Made by a program: the position numbers and the translations under genes
Shown here: positions 14,172 through 14,254 of the stretch, one piece after another
Layout: each line of letters opens with the position of its first letter
How positions within the stretch are numbered: the first letter of the stretch is position 1
Notes under the pieces: model-generated
Told to the model about the DNA's origin: nothing
The model's input: the letters and a program-made list of their open reading frames with translations, nothing else
The model's database searches: none
Origin: Collinsella aerofaciens
GTDB taxonomy: Bacteria > Actinomycetota > Coriobacteriia > Coriobacteriales > Coriobacteriaceae
DNA: 14,254 nucleotides
Assembly (NCBI GenBank): GCA_008671285.1
Contig: RPYR01000042.1
Span: forward strand, 1 to 14,254
Reading direction: 5' to 3'

Positions 14172-14254
14172 GGAGAGATGGCAGAGCGGTTGAATGCGGC
14201 GGTCTTGAAAACCGTTGAGCGCGAGAGCGTTCCGGGGGTTCGAATCCCCCTCTC
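14172..14254 (+). tRNA. tRNA-Ser(UGA), 3' end cut by the window
   Basis: GGAGAGA (14172-14178) begins the acceptor stem, and its partner TCTC is still visible at the right edge. The last three stem bases, the discriminator and any encoded CCA are missing. The anticodon loop is CTTGAAA (14204-14210) with TGA at 14206-14208, flanked by CGGT/ACCG. A long variable arm (GAGCGCGAGAGCGTTC region) marks a class II tRNA, as expected for serine. The T arm is GGGGG, TTCGAAT, CCCCC. The gene is divergent from tadA, with 51 bases between them that must hold both promoters; TTGCAA at 14137 and TATCAT at 14157 are the best pieces I see, but their spacing is short. Confidence 0.95.

Overview
The window looks like a chromosomal segment of a gut actinobacterium of the Coriobacteriia, most probably Collinsella or a close relative. 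The basis is GC-rich coding sequence, LANTG-type cell-wall sorting signals, a short 4.5S-like SRP RNA, and gene-free gaps packed with inverted repeats. This assignment rests on pattern recognition and was not tested by a search.

Layout. Bases 1-377 hold the C-terminal end of an LTA-synthase-like sulfatase (+). Bases 378-927 carry a terminator module, an array of six palindromic units of about 61 bp, and a two-way terminator. Bases 928-5016 (-) encode a 1362-residue secreted, sortase-anchored protein with FG-GAP-like, Fn3-like and Ig-like parts. Bases 5086-5610 hold a paired 13-bp direct repeat and a second array of eight palindromic units. Bases 5647-5782 form a large palindrome that contains the terminator of a flavodoxin-fold gene (5818-6369, -). 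Bases 6497-10210 (-) are a two-gene heterodimeric ABC exporter operon. Bases 10424-11437 (+) encode a small coiled-coil LANTG surface protein. Bases 11659-12315 hold one large palindrome, the SRP RNA gene (-) with its promoter, and three further palindromes. Bases 12339-14120 (-) encode a TadA-glycerate kinase fusion. A tRNA-Ser(UGA) (+) runs off the window at 14172.

How it fits together. The right-hand part (tRNA-Ser, tadA, SRP RNA) is a translation and secretion housekeeping cluster known in order from Firmicutes, but here tadA is fused to a metabolic kinase and dnaX does not follow. The middle is an export operon. The left part is a surface-protein island. The large anchored protein sits between two arrays that have the same orientation and are paralogous unit by unit, and the outer edges are two related terminator modules that serve the convergent neighbours.

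The most unusual signal is the pair of arrays. In all thirteen well-preserved units the two arms of the palindrome are exactly 32 nt apart, while the spacing between units drifts by one base. The arms vary mainly by transitions. I see no cas genes, no transposase and no protein-coding explanation for them. They may be RNA hairpins, arrays of protein-binding sites, or recombination substrates around a variable surface gene; the sequence alone does not decide.
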